Assembly (NCBI GenBank): GCA_050946375.1
Contig: JBMNUT010000013.1
Span: 1-64,000 of the forward strand
DNA: 64,000 bases
Direction: 5' to 3'
DNA from: UBA1794 sp050946375
GTDB lineage: Bacteria > Bacteroidota > Bacteroidia > Bacteroidales > Bacteroidaceae
Part shown: positions 8,559 through 17,008 of the stretch, in pieces
How positions within the stretch are numbered: the first letter of the stretch is position 1
Layout: the number at the start of each line of letters is the position of its first letter
Notes under the pieces: model-generated
What the model was told of the DNA's origin: nothing
The model's input: only the letters and a program-made list of their open reading frames with translations
Databases searched by the model: none
Program-made: the position numbers and the translations under genes

Positions 8559-8593
8559 AGAGAAAAGCGGCATCCTGATGGCCGCTTTTCTCT
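8559..8593 (-). terminator. Rho-independent terminator downstream of rubredoxin
   Basis: Arms 8559-8571 and 8581-8593 pair perfectly over 13 bases with a 9-base loop. On the minus strand the hairpin is followed by a run of five T. It lies 36 bases beyond the rubredoxin stop. Confidence 0.85.
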
Positions 8594-8629
8594 GAATGGT
8601 GAAGTTTTTTTGTCGATGGAATCGGAATT

Positions 8630-8794
8630 TTATTCATCGACTTCCTCAAAGTCGTCTTTGCCTACTCCGCACAGGGGGCATACCCAGTCGTCGGGGATAT
8701 CTGCGAATGCCGTGCCAGCGGGAATACCTCCGTCGGGATCTCCTACAGCGGGGTCATAAACCCAGCCGCAAATGGTGCATTTGTACTTTTTCAT
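8630..8794 (-). CDS. Rubredoxin
   Basis: A 54-residue iron protein, MKKYKCTICGWVYDPAVGD at the N-terminus. Two CxxC pairs, Cys6/Cys9 and Cys39/Cys42 (WVCPLCG), bind one Fe(Cys)4 centre, and the aromatic core residues Tyr4, Tyr13 and Trp37 are present. Rubredoxin carries single electrons in the cytoplasm, often to peroxide- or superoxide-removing enzymes of anaerobes. Its position just downstream of superoxide dismutase on the same strand (57 bases apart) suggests a shared oxygen-defence role. A strong terminator follows. The gene is short but unambiguous. Confidence 0.97.
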   Translation of the reverse strand: MKKYKCTICGWVYDPAVGDPDGGIPAGTAFADIPDDWVCPLCGVGKDDFEEVDE

Positions 8795-8851
8795 GAGTGC
8801 ATGTTTTTGGGGTTGGTTGTTGTTTTTATAATGAACACGTGAGTCGTGTAC

Positions 8852-9430
8852 TCAGTCGAACAGCCGGCTTTCCACTTTCTTCCAGTCGACTATTTCCAGG
8901 AAGGCCTTGATGTATTCGGCGCGGCGGTTCCGGTAGTCGATGTAGTAGGCGTGTTCCCATACGTCGATGGTCAGGATGGGTTTCAAGTCCCGGCACATGG
9001 GGTTGCCGGCGTTGCTCTCGGCTGTGATGGAGAGGTGCTTGTTGGCGTCTGCCGCAAGCCAGGCCCAGCCTGAGCCGAAGAGGGTGGTGGCCGTTTGGGT
9101 AAACTCGTTGGTGAAAGTCTCGACCGAGCCGAAACTTTGGGTCAGTGCCTGTGCCAGGCGTTCCGGCATTTCCTGGCGTTCCGGGGTGAGCGACAGGAAG
9201 AAGAAGCCGTGGTTCCAGGCCTGGGCGGCGTTGTTGAAGATGCCTCCCGTAGCTTTCCGGACGATTTCTTCCAGCGGCAGGTTTTCAAATTTGGTGCCTA
9301 CGATGAGTTTGTTCAGGTTGTCCAGATAGGTCTGGAAGTGCTTTCCGTAGTGATACTCGAGCGTCTCGGCACTCATGTGGGGAGCGAGTGCGTCCGCAGC
9401 ATAGGGGAGTTGGGGAAGTGAATGGGTCAT
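8852..9430 (-). CDS. sodB: Superoxide dismutase, Fe/Mn family (Fe-type or cambialistic)
   Basis: A 192-residue cytoplasmic enzyme that disproportionates superoxide. The four metal ligands are visible: His27 (EYHYGKH), His74 (AWNHGFFF), and Asp156 and His160 (DVWEHAYYIDY). Gln70 in FNNAAQAWNH is the placement usual for iron enzymes; Bacteroides enzymes of this type can often use either metal. Length and the N-terminal HSLPQLPYAADAL pattern are typical. It is transcribed leftward with rubredoxin behind it and probably starts from a promoter near 9493-9500. Confidence 0.96.
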   Translation of the reverse strand: MTHSLPQLPYAADALAPHMSAETLEYHYGKHFQTYLDNLNKLIVGTKFENLPLEEIVRKATGGIFNNAAQAWNHGFFFLSLTPERQEMPERLAQALTQSFGSVETFTNEFTQTATTLFGSGWAWLAADANKHLSITAESNAGNPMCRDLKPILTIDVWEHAYYIDYRNRRAEYIKAFLEIVDWKKVESRLFD

Positions 9431-9492
9431 GATGGATAGAGAATTAAAAGAATGAATAAAAAAAGTTAGGCACGGCTGAAACCATGCGCCTC

Positions 9493-9500
9493 CAAATATA
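9493..9500 (-). promoter_or_regulatory. Candidate -7 box for sodB
   Basis: On the minus strand this reads TATATTTG, matching the Bacteroides TAnnTTTG box, about 60 bases before the sodB start. A clear -33 element is not seen, so confidence is moderate. Confidence 0.45.
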
Positions 9501-9731
9501 CGGATTCCTGCGGAATAACTTTCGAAAACAGTCCGATAAGTACCACAAAAAAGGAAAGAAAGGATAGGAGCGGGCCGAATGTCGGGCGTAGCTCTGGGTG
9601 GTTTCGGAGGATAAGGGCGGGGCGGAAGGAGGTGGGTTGGCTGCGTGAGGCGATGGCTCGTGCGTAGGGTGCGCAGGGAGGGGCTTCATAATTTCTATCT
9701 GTGCTGTTCGGCGGCAGAGCGGAAAAAGATG

Positions 9732-9739
9732 TACCTTTG
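9732..9739 (+). promoter_or_regulatory. Candidate -7 box for exonuclease III gene
   Basis: TACCTTTG matches TAnnTTTG, 64 bases before the start codon at 9804. The region upstream to the sodB start (about 370 bases in all between the divergent genes) shows no other gene. The -33 element is weak. Confidence 0.5.
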
Positions 9740-9803
9740 TCACGTTGTGTATGCGATAATGATGAAGACACACGAATAGGAACCGAAAAAGAATGCGAAG
9801 TTT

Positions 9804-10565
9804 ATGATTAAATTGATATCGTGGAATGTGAATGGCCTGCGCGCTTGTCGCGACAAGGGCTTTATGGATGTGTTCAAGGCCTGCGACGCGGATTTCTTCT
9901 GCCTGCAGGAAACGAAGTTGCAGGAGGGGCAAATCGACTTGCCGCTGGAGGGTTATCATACTTACTGGAATTATGCGGAGAAAAAGGGCTATTCCGGCAC
10001 GGCCATCATTGCGCGGCAGGAGCCGATTTCCGTGCGCTACGGGATGGGAGCGGACGAGCACGACCGCGAAGGACGCATGATTACGCTGGAGTTGGAGCGC
10101 TTCTTTCTGGTCACGGTCTATACGCCGAATTCGCAGGACGGGCTGCGCCGGCTGGATTACCGCATGGAGTGGGAAGATGCCTTTGCCGCTTATCTGAAAA
10201 AGCTGGAGGCAGAGGGCAAGCCGGTGGTCGTATGTGGCGACTTGAACGTGGCCCATCAGGAAATTGACCTCAAGAATCCGAAAACGAACCGCATGAATGC
10301 CGGTTTTACCGATGCGGAGCGGGCCAAGTTCACCGCGCTGCTGGACAAGGGGTTTACCGATACGTTCCGTTTCTTCTATCCCGACCTGGAGGGGGCCTAC
10401 TCGTGGTGGTCTTACCGGTTTCAGGCACGCAAGAAGAACGCGGGGTGGCGCATCGACTACTTCCTCGTCTCCAATTCGCTTCAGCCCTACCTGAAAGGGG
10501 CGGCCATACTGAGCGACGTGATGGGGTCGGACCATTGCCCCGTGGAGTTGCAGCTGGATTTATAA
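9804..10565 (+). CDS. xth: Exodeoxyribonuclease III / AP endonuclease
   Basis: A 253-residue Mg-dependent enzyme of the exonuclease III family that cuts DNA at abasic sites in base excision repair. Visible are SWNVNGLRA at residues 6-14, the catalytic Glu36 in LQETKLQ, GDLNVAH near residue 147 and the C-terminal DYFLVS and GSDHCPVEL motifs with the catalytic Asp-His pair. All conserved catalytic residues are present and length is normal. It stands alone on the plus strand, divergent from sodB and convergent with the next gene. Confidence 0.95.
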   Translation: MIKLISWNVNGLRACRDKGFMDVFKACDADFFCLQETKLQEGQIDLPLEGYHTYWNYAEKKGYSGTAIIARQEPISVRYGMGADEHDREGRMITLELERFFLVTVYTPNSQDGLRRLDYRMEWEDAFAAYLKKLEAEGKPVVVCGDLNVAHQEIDLKNPKTNRMNAGFTDAERAKFTALLDKGFTDTFRFFYPDLEGAYSWWSYRFQARKKNAGWRIDYFLVSNSLQPYLKGAAILSDVMGSDHCPVELQLDL

Positions 10566-10571
10566 AAGTAA

Positions 10572-10680
10572 CGCCAGAAGCGGCAAAAAGGCTTGCTGCT
10601 TCTGGCGAAAAGTCTTTCCGGTTTTTGGAAAAAGTCTTAAGGCTTTTTCCGGAAACCTTTATGGGGATGTTTGCCCCGGT
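10572..10680 (+). repeat. Intergenic 22-bp degenerate repeat array with terminator-like hairpin
   Basis: A 15-bp hairpin (arms 10572-10586 and 10593-10607, one mismatch) directly follows exonuclease III. It merges into units of 22-24 bases of the form GGAAAAAGTC-n-GGNTTTTT, each itself nearly palindromic. This is one of the intergenic arrays described across the window. It lies between convergent genes, so it may end transcription. Confidence 0.6.
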
Positions 10681-10691
10681 GCGTAAGTGGT

Positions 10692-11045
10692 TTATTCCTT
10701 CGGTAGGGGTGGGGCGTCGTGCGTATAGTCCAATATGCGGATGCCGGGGTATTTCGCCTCGATGAGCGCCTTCATTTTCCGGTGGAAAGGGCAGGGGTAG
10801 CCGATGGGCGTGCCTTTCTGTATGCAGGAAGCGAAGGCTATGGTGTCGGCTCCGCGGTCGGCGAGCAGTTTGGCCCGCAGTACGGATTTTTTGCCCGGAC
10901 ATCCTCCGCAGTTGGCGAATCCAACGATTTCGATTTCTTCATCTATGCCTGCGAAGCTGCCTTTGTGCTCCCGCATGGCTTTGAAGCAGCCGGCACCCGG
11001 GCAGAAGTCCTCGGTTTGCATGCATCTGATAATTCCTATTTTCAT
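10692..11045 (-). CDS. CGGC domain protein
   Basis: A 117-residue small protein starting MKIGIIRCMQTEDFCPG, with the CGGC motif in FANCGGCPGKK near residues 45-55 and further cysteines at the N-terminus and near residue 84. This matches the CGGC family, a set of small proteins of unknown function whose cysteines probably bind metal. Six cysteines in 117 residues support this. It is the last gene of the leftward cluster from ileS, 39 bases after the preceding ORF. Confidence 0.85.
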   Translation of the reverse strand: MKIGIIRCMQTEDFCPGAGCFKAMREHKGSFAGIDEEIEIVGFANCGGCPGKKSVLRAKLLADRGADTIAFASCIQKGTPIGYPCPFHRKMKALIEAKYPGIRILDYTHDAPPLPKE

Positions 11046-11084
11046 GTTTCTTCTGGTTTTATGATGGGTTGAGCTTGAAAGTTG

Positions 11085-11435
11085 CTAATGTGTGTGGCGC
11101 CTGTCGGGAAAGACGAGCGCGCCGGGATACCATTCGGTCGATTCGGTTTCGCCGTCGAAGCGGGTGAGTGACTGCAGGGTGCCGTTGTCGTCCAGCCCGA
11201 TGCAGCAGCCTGCGAAGCCGATGCAGGCGGTGGGGGCGTCGCTTTGGGGGGCGGTCGGCCGGAAAGGAGCGGGAGGATAGAGGTGGAGCAGCCGGGAGTT
11301 GTGGCAGATGGCTTCCGTTTTTTCCGCCGGGAGCGTGGGCAGCAGCTGTCGGGCGGCATCGACGATGGCGCGTTCGCTTGCCGATAATTCCGTCGGGATG
11401 ATGAGCAGATAGTGTGATGCGACTCGTCGGCTCAT
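11085..11435 (-). CDS. Hypothetical protein, translationally coupled to DUF4296 gene
   Basis: A 116-residue ORF whose start overlaps the stop of the DUF4296 lipoprotein gene by 4 bases (ATGA), the usual sign of translational coupling. No domain is recognised. The sequence is soluble in character, with a GFAGCCIGLDDNG segment near residue 72 and an EWYPGALVFPD segment near the end. The alternative frames in this GC-rich stretch also give ORFs, so the evidence for it being real is the overlap and the shared strand. Confidence 0.55.
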   Translation of the reverse strand: MSRRVASHYLLIIPTELSASERAIVDAARQLLPTLPAEKTEAICHNSRLLHLYPPAPFRPTAPQSDAPTACIGFAGCCIGLDDNGTLQSLTRFDGETESTEWYPGALVFPDRRHTH

Positions 11436-12253
11436 TTCTTCCGGTAGCGCATGAGGCGTATGCGTTCTACGAACAGTTGGTTTACGCCGTTGCTCTTTTC
11501 GTCGTCGCCGGGGTAATACTGGATGAAGCCCCAGAGTTGTTGCAACGTGCGGGCCGAGTCGTTTTGCAAGTCAAAGGAGTAATGCCCGTTTTTGTGCAGG
11601 ATCTGGCTGCAGACCATGATGGAGTCGGGCCGGTAGCGGGCCAGCAGGAAGGCAACGGCTTTCCCCCCTTTCCCGCTGGCGGGGAGGAATCGGGCGTTAA
11701 ATTCCCACTCCAGGCGGTCGGTGGCCTCGAAAGTGCTGTCCGGGCTGAGGACAAATTCCATGCGCCGCGTCGAGGCCATGCGGTTCATGGGGTAGAAGCG
11801 TTTTTCCTGCCATACGTCTACGCTGTCGCCGGCGGCAAACGAGCGGCGCGGAGCTTCGGCTTCTTCTTCAACGGGCTGTCCGTTGGCATCGGCAAGCTGG
11901 GCGTCGATTTCTTGTTCAACGCTGGCTTCCCGTTCGGTAAGGATGCGGTTTACGCGTGTGTAGATGATGTTCAGGTCGCGGGGATTGCGGGTGTACCAGA
12001 CGAGCGAGGAGTCGAACTCGGCTTCCGTGATGTTATGTTTCCGTAGGGTGCCTTTGATGAGGAGGGGAATCTGGTAGCGCTTGTCGAAAGGCAGGTTCTG
12101 CGCTATGCTGTACGTGAGGTGGTAATCGGCCAGTACTTGTGCCATTTCGTTCTTGGAGAGCACTCCTTTGGGCCTTCTGCGGTTGCAGCTCCCTAAAAAG
12201 AGGCAGCCTGCCATAGCCAGTAAGCAGGCATATAGAAGAAGACGGTGTTTCAT
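11432..12253 (-). CDS. DUF4296 domain lipoprotein
   Basis: A 273-residue envelope protein with a signal sequence and lipobox (LGSC, Cys at about residue 23). The N-terminal domain has the DUF4296 pattern: LSKNEMAQVLADYHLTYSIAQ, then RKHNITEAEFDSSLVWYTRNP. The C-terminal part, after an acidic linker near residue 135, is beta-rich. The function is unknown. Adjacency to lspA, which encodes the lipoprotein signal peptidase, is common in Bacteroidetes. It overlaps lspA by 4 bases and is overlapped by the next ORF, so the three genes form a tight operon. Confidence 0.88.
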   Translation of the reverse strand: MKHRLLLYACLLAMAGCLFLGSCNRRRPKGVLSKNEMAQVLADYHLTYSIAQNLPFDKRYQIPLLIKGTLRKHNITEAEFDSSLVWYTRNPRDLNIIYTRVNRILTEREASVEQEIDAQLADANGQPVEEEAEAPRRSFAAGDSVDVWQEKRFYPMNRMASTRRMEFVLSPDSTFEATDRLEWEFNARFLPASGKGGKAVAFLLARYRPDSIMVCSQILHKNGHYSFDLQNDSARTLQQLWGFIQYYPGDDEKSNGVNQLFVERIRLMRYRKK

Positions 12254-12909
12254 TCCTTTTCCTCTTTCTTCTCCTTAATGCCGAACAGGTCTTCCACCTC
12301 TTTCCGGAAGAAGAGTATCAGGACTACGAAACTGCAGGAGAGTACGGCATCGGCCACGTTGAATATTGCGTTGAAGAACACGAACTCCTGTCCGCCGACG
12401 AGGGGCATCCACGAAGGCCAGGTAGTCTCGATGATGGGAAAGTAGAACATGTCGACCACTTTGCCATGGAACCAGGTGGAGTAACCCGTACCGAAGGGTA
12501 CGAAAGTCGCTGCCTCCTCGTTCCAGAAGGTGCGCGGCAGGCTTTCGCTGAATATGAGTCCGTAGAAAAGACTGTCGATGAGGTTGCCCAAAGCGCCGGC
12601 CAGAATGAAGGCCAGGCAGGCTATGTATCCGCTGCGTGCTCCCCGCTTGATGAGGCGGTGCAGGTAGCAGGCGATGGCGATGACTGCCACGATGCGGAAA
12701 GAGGTGAGGAACCATTTGGAAAAGATTTCCATTCCGAATGCCATTCCTCTGTTCTCGGTGAAGAGGATGTAGAACCAGTCTCCGCAAACGGCTATGCGGT
12801 CGTGCAGGCACATGTGTGTCTTTACGGCAATCTTGCTGGCCTGGTCGGCCAGGAGTACCCCCACAATGATGGCTGTCGTGAGCCACCGCATCCGGTTTGT
12901 TGTGCTCAT
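12250..12909 (-). CDS. lspA: Lipoprotein signal peptidase
   Basis: A 219-residue inner-membrane aspartyl protease that removes the signal peptide from diacylated prolipoproteins. The start at 12909 (MSTTNRMRWLTT) is preferred over an in-frame ATG at 12948, which would overlap the preceding gene. Four hydrophobic segments are visible. The catalytic aspartates are in LGNLIDSLFYG and FNVADAV, and FYILFTENRGMAFG is the conserved periplasmic segment. A loop between the two catalytic motifs is longer than in the E. coli enzyme, as is usual in Bacteroidetes. The C-terminus is a charged tail rich in Lys and Glu. Confidence 0.95.
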   Translation of the reverse strand: MSTTNRMRWLTTAIIVGVLLADQASKIAVKTHMCLHDRIAVCGDWFYILFTENRGMAFGMEIFSKWFLTSFRIVAVIAIACYLHRLIKRGARSGYIACLAFILAGALGNLIDSLFYGLIFSESLPRTFWNEEAATFVPFGTGYSTWFHGKVVDMFYFPIIETTWPSWMPLVGGQEFVFFNAIFNVADAVLSCSFVVLILFFRKEVEDLFGIKEKKEEKE

Positions 12910-12925
12910 TTCGGGCAAAAGAGGC

Positions 12926-13297
12926 TTATCGTTTGTTCTTTGCCTCAATGCTTAGCGTGGCGTGGGGCACGGCCCTCAGTCGTTCGGCGGGTATGAGTTT
13001 TCCGGTTTCGCGGCAGATTCCGTAGGTTTTGTTCTCGATGCGGATCAGAGCGGCCTTCAGTCCTTGAATAAACTTAAGCTGCCGTTGTGCCATACGGGTA
13101 GCCTCTTCTTTGTTGAAAGAGGAGCTTTCTTCCAAAGCCTTGTATGAAAACGAAGTATCATCTATGTCATTCCCGTCGGTGTGCATGAGGGTAGCTTTCA
13201 TTTGCTCGTATTCCTTTTCCGCAACTTCCAACTTTTGCATGATAATGGCGCGGAACTCTTCGAGCTCGGCATCCGAGTATCTTGTTTTTTCAGCCAT
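12926..13297 (-). CDS. TraR/DksA-type protein with degenerate zinc finger
   Basis: A 123-residue protein with an N-terminal coiled coil (ELEEFRAIIMQKLEVAEKEY) and a C-terminal YGICRETGKLIPAERLRAVPHAT segment typical of the TraR/DksA C4 zinc finger family. Family members act through the secondary channel of RNA polymerase. Only one cysteine of the four-cysteine finger remains (in GIC), so zinc binding in the classical way is unlikely; similar forms are common in Bacteroidetes. It lies between ileS and lspA on the same strand. Confidence 0.85.
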   Translation of the reverse strand: MAEKTRYSDAELEEFRAIIMQKLEVAEKEYEQMKATLMHTDGNDIDDTSFSYKALEESSSFNKEEATRMAQRQLKFIQGLKAALIRIENKTYGICRETGKLIPAERLRAVPHATLSIEAKNKR

Positions 13298-13351
13298 AGT
13301 TTTACGGTTCTTGTTTTTCGGTTTTCAGTTTAAGTGTATTTGGATAATTAG

Positions 13352-16300
13352 TTAAGCCTTGGTTATTTGGATGGGCAGGTTGAAGTCTTCGAACTCAAGC
13401 TGCGCGCAGGTTCCGTCGAGCGAGTCGGCTATTTCGAGCGAGTCGGCCAGGACTTGTGTGCAGATGTAGTCGCGGAAGTTCTGCACGGCGGCATCGGTTG
13501 CCTCGTTGTGGGGCAGGCGTATGCGGATTTTGTCCGTGATTTCCAGTCCCGACGACTTGCGCAGATTTTGAATGCGGTTGACCAGTTCGCGGGCCATGCC
13601 TTCCTGCTTCAGCTCTTCGGTAAGGGTTACTTCCAGCGCTACCGTGAGTTTGCCTTCGTTGGCTACGAGCCATCCGGGAATATCTTCGCTGAAGATTTCC
13701 ACGTCGTTTGCATCCACGGTGATGGTGGCGCCCTCCAGTTCCATGTCCAGCTTCCCCTCTTTTTCCAGTGTCATGATCTGTTCCTGGGAAAGTCCGGCAA
13801 TCAGTGCGGCAACGGCCTTCATCTGTTTCCCGAACTTGGGCCCCAGTTTCTTGAAGTCGCACTTCACTTTCTTCACGAGTATGTCGGAAGCGCCTTTGAC
13901 GAAGCGTATTTCTTTGACGTTCACTTCGTGCTTGATCAGGTCGGCTACGGCGGTCAGGTGTGCTTCCTGCGCATCGTCGATTACGGGGATGAGGATGCAC
14001 TGCAGCGGCTGGCGCACCTTTATGTTGACCTTGCGGCGCAATGCGAGTACCATGCTCGTCACTTTCTGCGCCATTCCCATGCGGGTTTCCAGTTCCTTGT
14101 CGATGTATTCCGGATTACTCTTGGGGAAGAAGTCCAGATGTACCGAGTCTTTCTTTTCTGCATCGAAGGCCGACAGGTCGTTGTACAGCATGTCTGCATA
14201 GAAAGGCGCGATGGGGGCCATCAGGAGTGCCACGGTTTTCAGGCAGCTGTGCAGGGTCTGGTATGCGGAGAGCTTGTCGTCCGACAGACCGCCGCCCCAG
14301 AAACGCTTGCGGCACAGGCGCACGTACCAGTTACTCAGGTTGTCGCAAACGAATTCCTGTATGGCTCTTCCGGCACGGGTGGGCTCGTAGCTTTCCAGAC
14401 TGTTGGTCACTTCGGCAATCAGCGTATGCAGTTCGGAGAGAATCCACCGGTCTATTTCCGGGCGACTGGCGAGCGGAATAGCCGGTTCGTTGCCGGTAAA
14501 TCCGTCGACATTCGCATAGAGTGCGAAGAATGAGTAGGTATTGTAGAGCGTTCCGAAGAACTTGCGGCGCACTTCTTCCACGCCGGCTTCGTCAAACTTC
14601 AGGTTGTCCCACGGAGCGGAGTTGGTGGTCATGTACCAACGCAAGGGGTCGGAACCGAATTTCTCTATGGCTCCGAACGGGTCGACCGCATTGCCCAGGC
14701 GTTTGCTCATCTTGTTTCCGTTCTTGTCGAGCACCAGTCCGTTCGAAATGACGTGCTTGAACGCCACACTGTCGAATATCATCGTGGCGATGGCATGGAG
14801 TGTGAAGAACCAGCCTCGCGTCTGGTCCACGCCTTCGGCTATGAAATCGGCCGGATATACGGCGCGGCTGTCGAGAAGTTCCTTGTTTTCGAACGGATAG
14901 TGTATCTGCGCATACGGCATGGAGCCCGAATCGAACCACACGTCTATGAGGTCCGGTTCGCGATGCATGGGCTTTCCGGCCGACGACGTCAGGACAATGT
15001 CGTCCACATACGGGCGGTGCAGGTCGATCTTCTCGTAGTTTTCCTTCGTATATACGCCCGGTTGGAAACCTTGTTCCTTGTACGGGTTGCTCTTCATGAG
15101 CCCCGCGGCCACCGAACGCTCTATCTCATTATATAATTCCTCTACCGAACTGATGCACTTCTCCTCGTCGCCTTCTTCGGTACGCCATATCGGCAGCGGC
15201 GTACCCCAGTAGCGCGAGCGGCTCAGGTTCCAGTCGTTCAGGTTTTCGAGCCATTTTCCGAAGCGGCCCGTACCCGTGCTTTCCGGTTTCCACTGGATGG
15301 TCTTGTTCAGGCGTATCATCTCCTCCTTGCAAGCCGTGGAGCGGATGAACCAACTGTCCAGCGGATAGTAGAGAACCGGCTTGTCCGTCCGCCAGCAGTG
15401 CGGGTAGTTGTGCACGTGCTTCTCTATCTTGAAGGCGCGGTTCGTAGCCTTCATCTCCATACAGAGGGAGATGTCCAGCGTTTCGTCCTTGTCCGTGAGG
15501 TTGGGGTCGTAGGCGTTCTTCACGAAACGGCCCTCGTACTGTTTGTACAGTTCCGTATCGACGTGCTCCTTGACCCACGCTTCGTCCAGTTCGTCCAGCA
15601 GATAAAATTTACCGGTCAGGTCCACCATCGGGCGTGCCTCGCCCTTCTTGTTGATCAGCTGAAGGGGCGGTACGCCGGCGGCCTTGGCCACAAAGGCGTC
15701 GTCTGCACCGAAAGTCGGAGCGATATGCACAATGCCCGTTCCGTCCTCGGTTGTCACGTAGTCACCTTCGATAACGCGGAATGCACCTTCCTCCGGGCGT
15801 ACCCACGGGAAGATCTGCTCGTAATGGATACCCGTCAGCTCCGGTCCTCGGTATTCCCCGATGATTCGGTAGGGAATCACCTTGTCACCGGGCTTGTAGG
15901 CCTCCATGTCGGCCTCCGCGCCTTTGGGGTTGAAGTAAGCGGCGAGCCGCTCTTTGGCCAGAATGGCCGTCATCTTCTCGCCCGTATAGGGATTATAGCT
16001 TTGTACTGCCACATATATTATTTTAGGGCCTACGCACAATGCCGTATTGCTGGGCAAGGTCCACGGCGTCGTTGTCCATGCCAGGAAGTACGGAGTGCCC
16101 CATGTCGTCCATTCCGCCTTCGGTTCGGTTATTTTGAACTGCGCCGTCACCGTCGTGTCCTTCACGTCCCGGTAACAGCCCGGCTGGTTCAGCTCGTGCG
16201 AGCTGAGGCCCGTGCCGGCGGCGGGGGAGTATGGCTGTATGGTGTAGCCCTTGTAGAGCAGTCCCTTTTGGTAAAGTTGCGCAAGCAGCCACCAGAGCGT

Positions 16301-16774
16301 CTCAATGTAGCGGTTGTCGTAGGTGATGTAGGGGTCCTTCGTGTCCACCCAGTAGCCCATCTTGTGGGTCAGTTCCTCCCATTCGCGGGTAAACTTCATC
16401 ACTTCCTTGCGGCAGGCTGCATTGTAATCCTTTACGCTGATGGTCTTTCCGATGTCCTCCTTGGTGATTCCCAGACTTTTCTCCACGCCCAGCTCCACAG
16501 GCAGGCCGTGTGTGTCCCATCCGGCCTTGCGCTTGACGCAAAAGCCCTGCATCGTCTTGTAACGGCAGAAGATATCCTTGATGGTACGCGCCATGACGTG
16601 GTGAATACCCGGCATGCCGTTGGCCGAAGGAGGGCCTTCATAAAATATATAGGCGGGATATCCTTCGCGCTCGCTCACGCTGCGGCGGAAAATCTGTTTC
16701 TCGTCCCATCTTTCCAGGACTTCCTTATTTATTTCCGAGAGGTTGAATCGGCTGTGTTCGGCAAATTTTTTCAT
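13352..16774 (-). CDS. ileS: Isoleucyl-tRNA synthetase
   Basis: A 1140-residue class I aminoacyl-tRNA synthetase. The HIGH motif appears as PGIHHVMAR (residues 56-64) and the KMSKR loop near residue 688. Between them lies the CP1 editing domain, with the segment WTTTPWTLPSNTALCV, which removes misactivated valine. The anticodon-binding domain follows, with the C-terminal LRRKVNIKVRQPL region typical of the long eukaryotic-like IleRS type, which is often less sensitive to mupirocin. Length is normal for this type. It heads a leftward cluster with traR, lspA and DUF4296. Confidence 0.97.
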   Translation of the reverse strand: MKKFAEHSRFNLSEINKEVLERWDEKQIFRRSVSEREGYPAYIFYEGPPSANGMPGIHHVMARTIKDIFCRYKTMQGFCVKRKAGWDTHGLPVELGVEKSLGITKEDIGKTISVKDYNAACRKEVMKFTREWEELTHKMGYWVDTKDPYITYDNRYIETLWWLLAQLYQKGLLYKGYTIQPYSPAAGTGLSSHELNQPGCYRDVKDTTVTAQFKITEPKAEWTTWGTPYFLAWTTTPWTLPSNTALCVGPKIIYVAVQSYNPYTGEKMTAILAKERLAAYFNPKGAEADMEAYKPGDKVIPYRIIGEYRGPELTGIHYEQIFPWVRPEEGAFRVIEGDYVTTEDGTGIVHIAPTFGADDAFVAKAAGVPPLQLINKKGEARPMVDLTGKFYLLDELDEAWVKEHVDTELYKQYEGRFVKNAYDPNLTDKDETLDISLCMEMKATNRAFKIEKHVHNYPHCWRTDKPVLYYPLDSWFIRSTACKEEMIRLNKTIQWKPESTGTGRFGKWLENLNDWNLSRSRYWGTPLPIWRTEEGDEEKCISSVEELYNEIERSVAAGLMKSNPYKEQGFQPGVYTKENYEKIDLHRPYVDDIVLTSSAGKPMHREPDLIDVWFDSGSMPYAQIHYPFENKELLDSRAVYPADFIAEGVDQTRGWFFTLHAIATMIFDSVAFKHVISNGLVLDKNGNKMSKRLGNAVDPFGAIEKFGSDPLRWYMTTNSAPWDNLKFDEAGVEEVRRKFFGTLYNTYSFFALYANVDGFTGNEPAIPLASRPEIDRWILSELHTLIAEVTNSLESYEPTRAGRAIQEFVCDNLSNWYVRLCRKRFWGGGLSDDKLSAYQTLHSCLKTVALLMAPIAPFYADMLYNDLSAFDAEKKDSVHLDFFPKSNPEYIDKELETRMGMAQKVTSMVLALRRKVNIKVRQPLQCILIPVIDDAQEAHLTAVADLIKHEVNVKEIRFVKGASDILVKKVKCDFKKLGPKFGKQMKAVAALIAGLSQEQIMTLEKEGKLDMELEGATITVDANDVEIFSEDIPGWLVANEGKLTVALEVTLTEELKQEGMARELVNRIQNLRKSSGLEITDKIRIRLPHNEATDAAVQNFRDYICTQVLADSLEIADSLDGTCAQLEFEDFNLPIQITKA

Positions 16775-16818
16775 CTGTTCTTACGCCTCTTTTCGGGCTG
16801 TCTGCTCTATTTTGCGCG

Positions 16819-16826
16819 CAAAGATA
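16819..16826 (-). promoter_or_regulatory. Candidate -7 box for ileS
   Basis: On the minus strand this reads TATCTTTG, matching TAnnTTTG, 45 bases before the ileS start. No clear -33 element is seen. Confidence 0.45.
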
Positions 16827-16946
16827 CAAATTTCTTGTGTACATAGCCCCTCTTTTCAGAATAAAATGAAGCATCCCGGCTTTTGAGGCTTTTACTTGGA
16901 GAGAAAGAATATATGTCAATCAAAATAAAAAAATTGACGAAAAAAA

Positions 16947-16977
16947 TTGCAAGATAGAGCTTGTGTTGGTATTTTTG
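16947..16977 (+). promoter_or_regulatory. Promoter of the first array gene
   Basis: TTG at 16947-16949, 20 bases, then TATTTTTG at 16970-16977 match the Bacteroides promoter pattern. The start codon at 17009 is 31 bases further on. Confidence 0.6.
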
Positions 16978-17008
16978 CTGTGGTTTTGTATCATTTAATG
17001 TTACTTTC

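Noticed and set aside
13367..16846. Long plus-strand ORFs opposite ileS (388 and 482 codons)
   Set aside because: They are antisense shadows of a clearly identified synthetase and have low-complexity, Val/His/Gly-rich translations.
16775..17008. Upstream extension of array protein 1 to a codon at 16961
   Set aside because: The extension would overlap the promoter box and add residues before a complete signal peptide.
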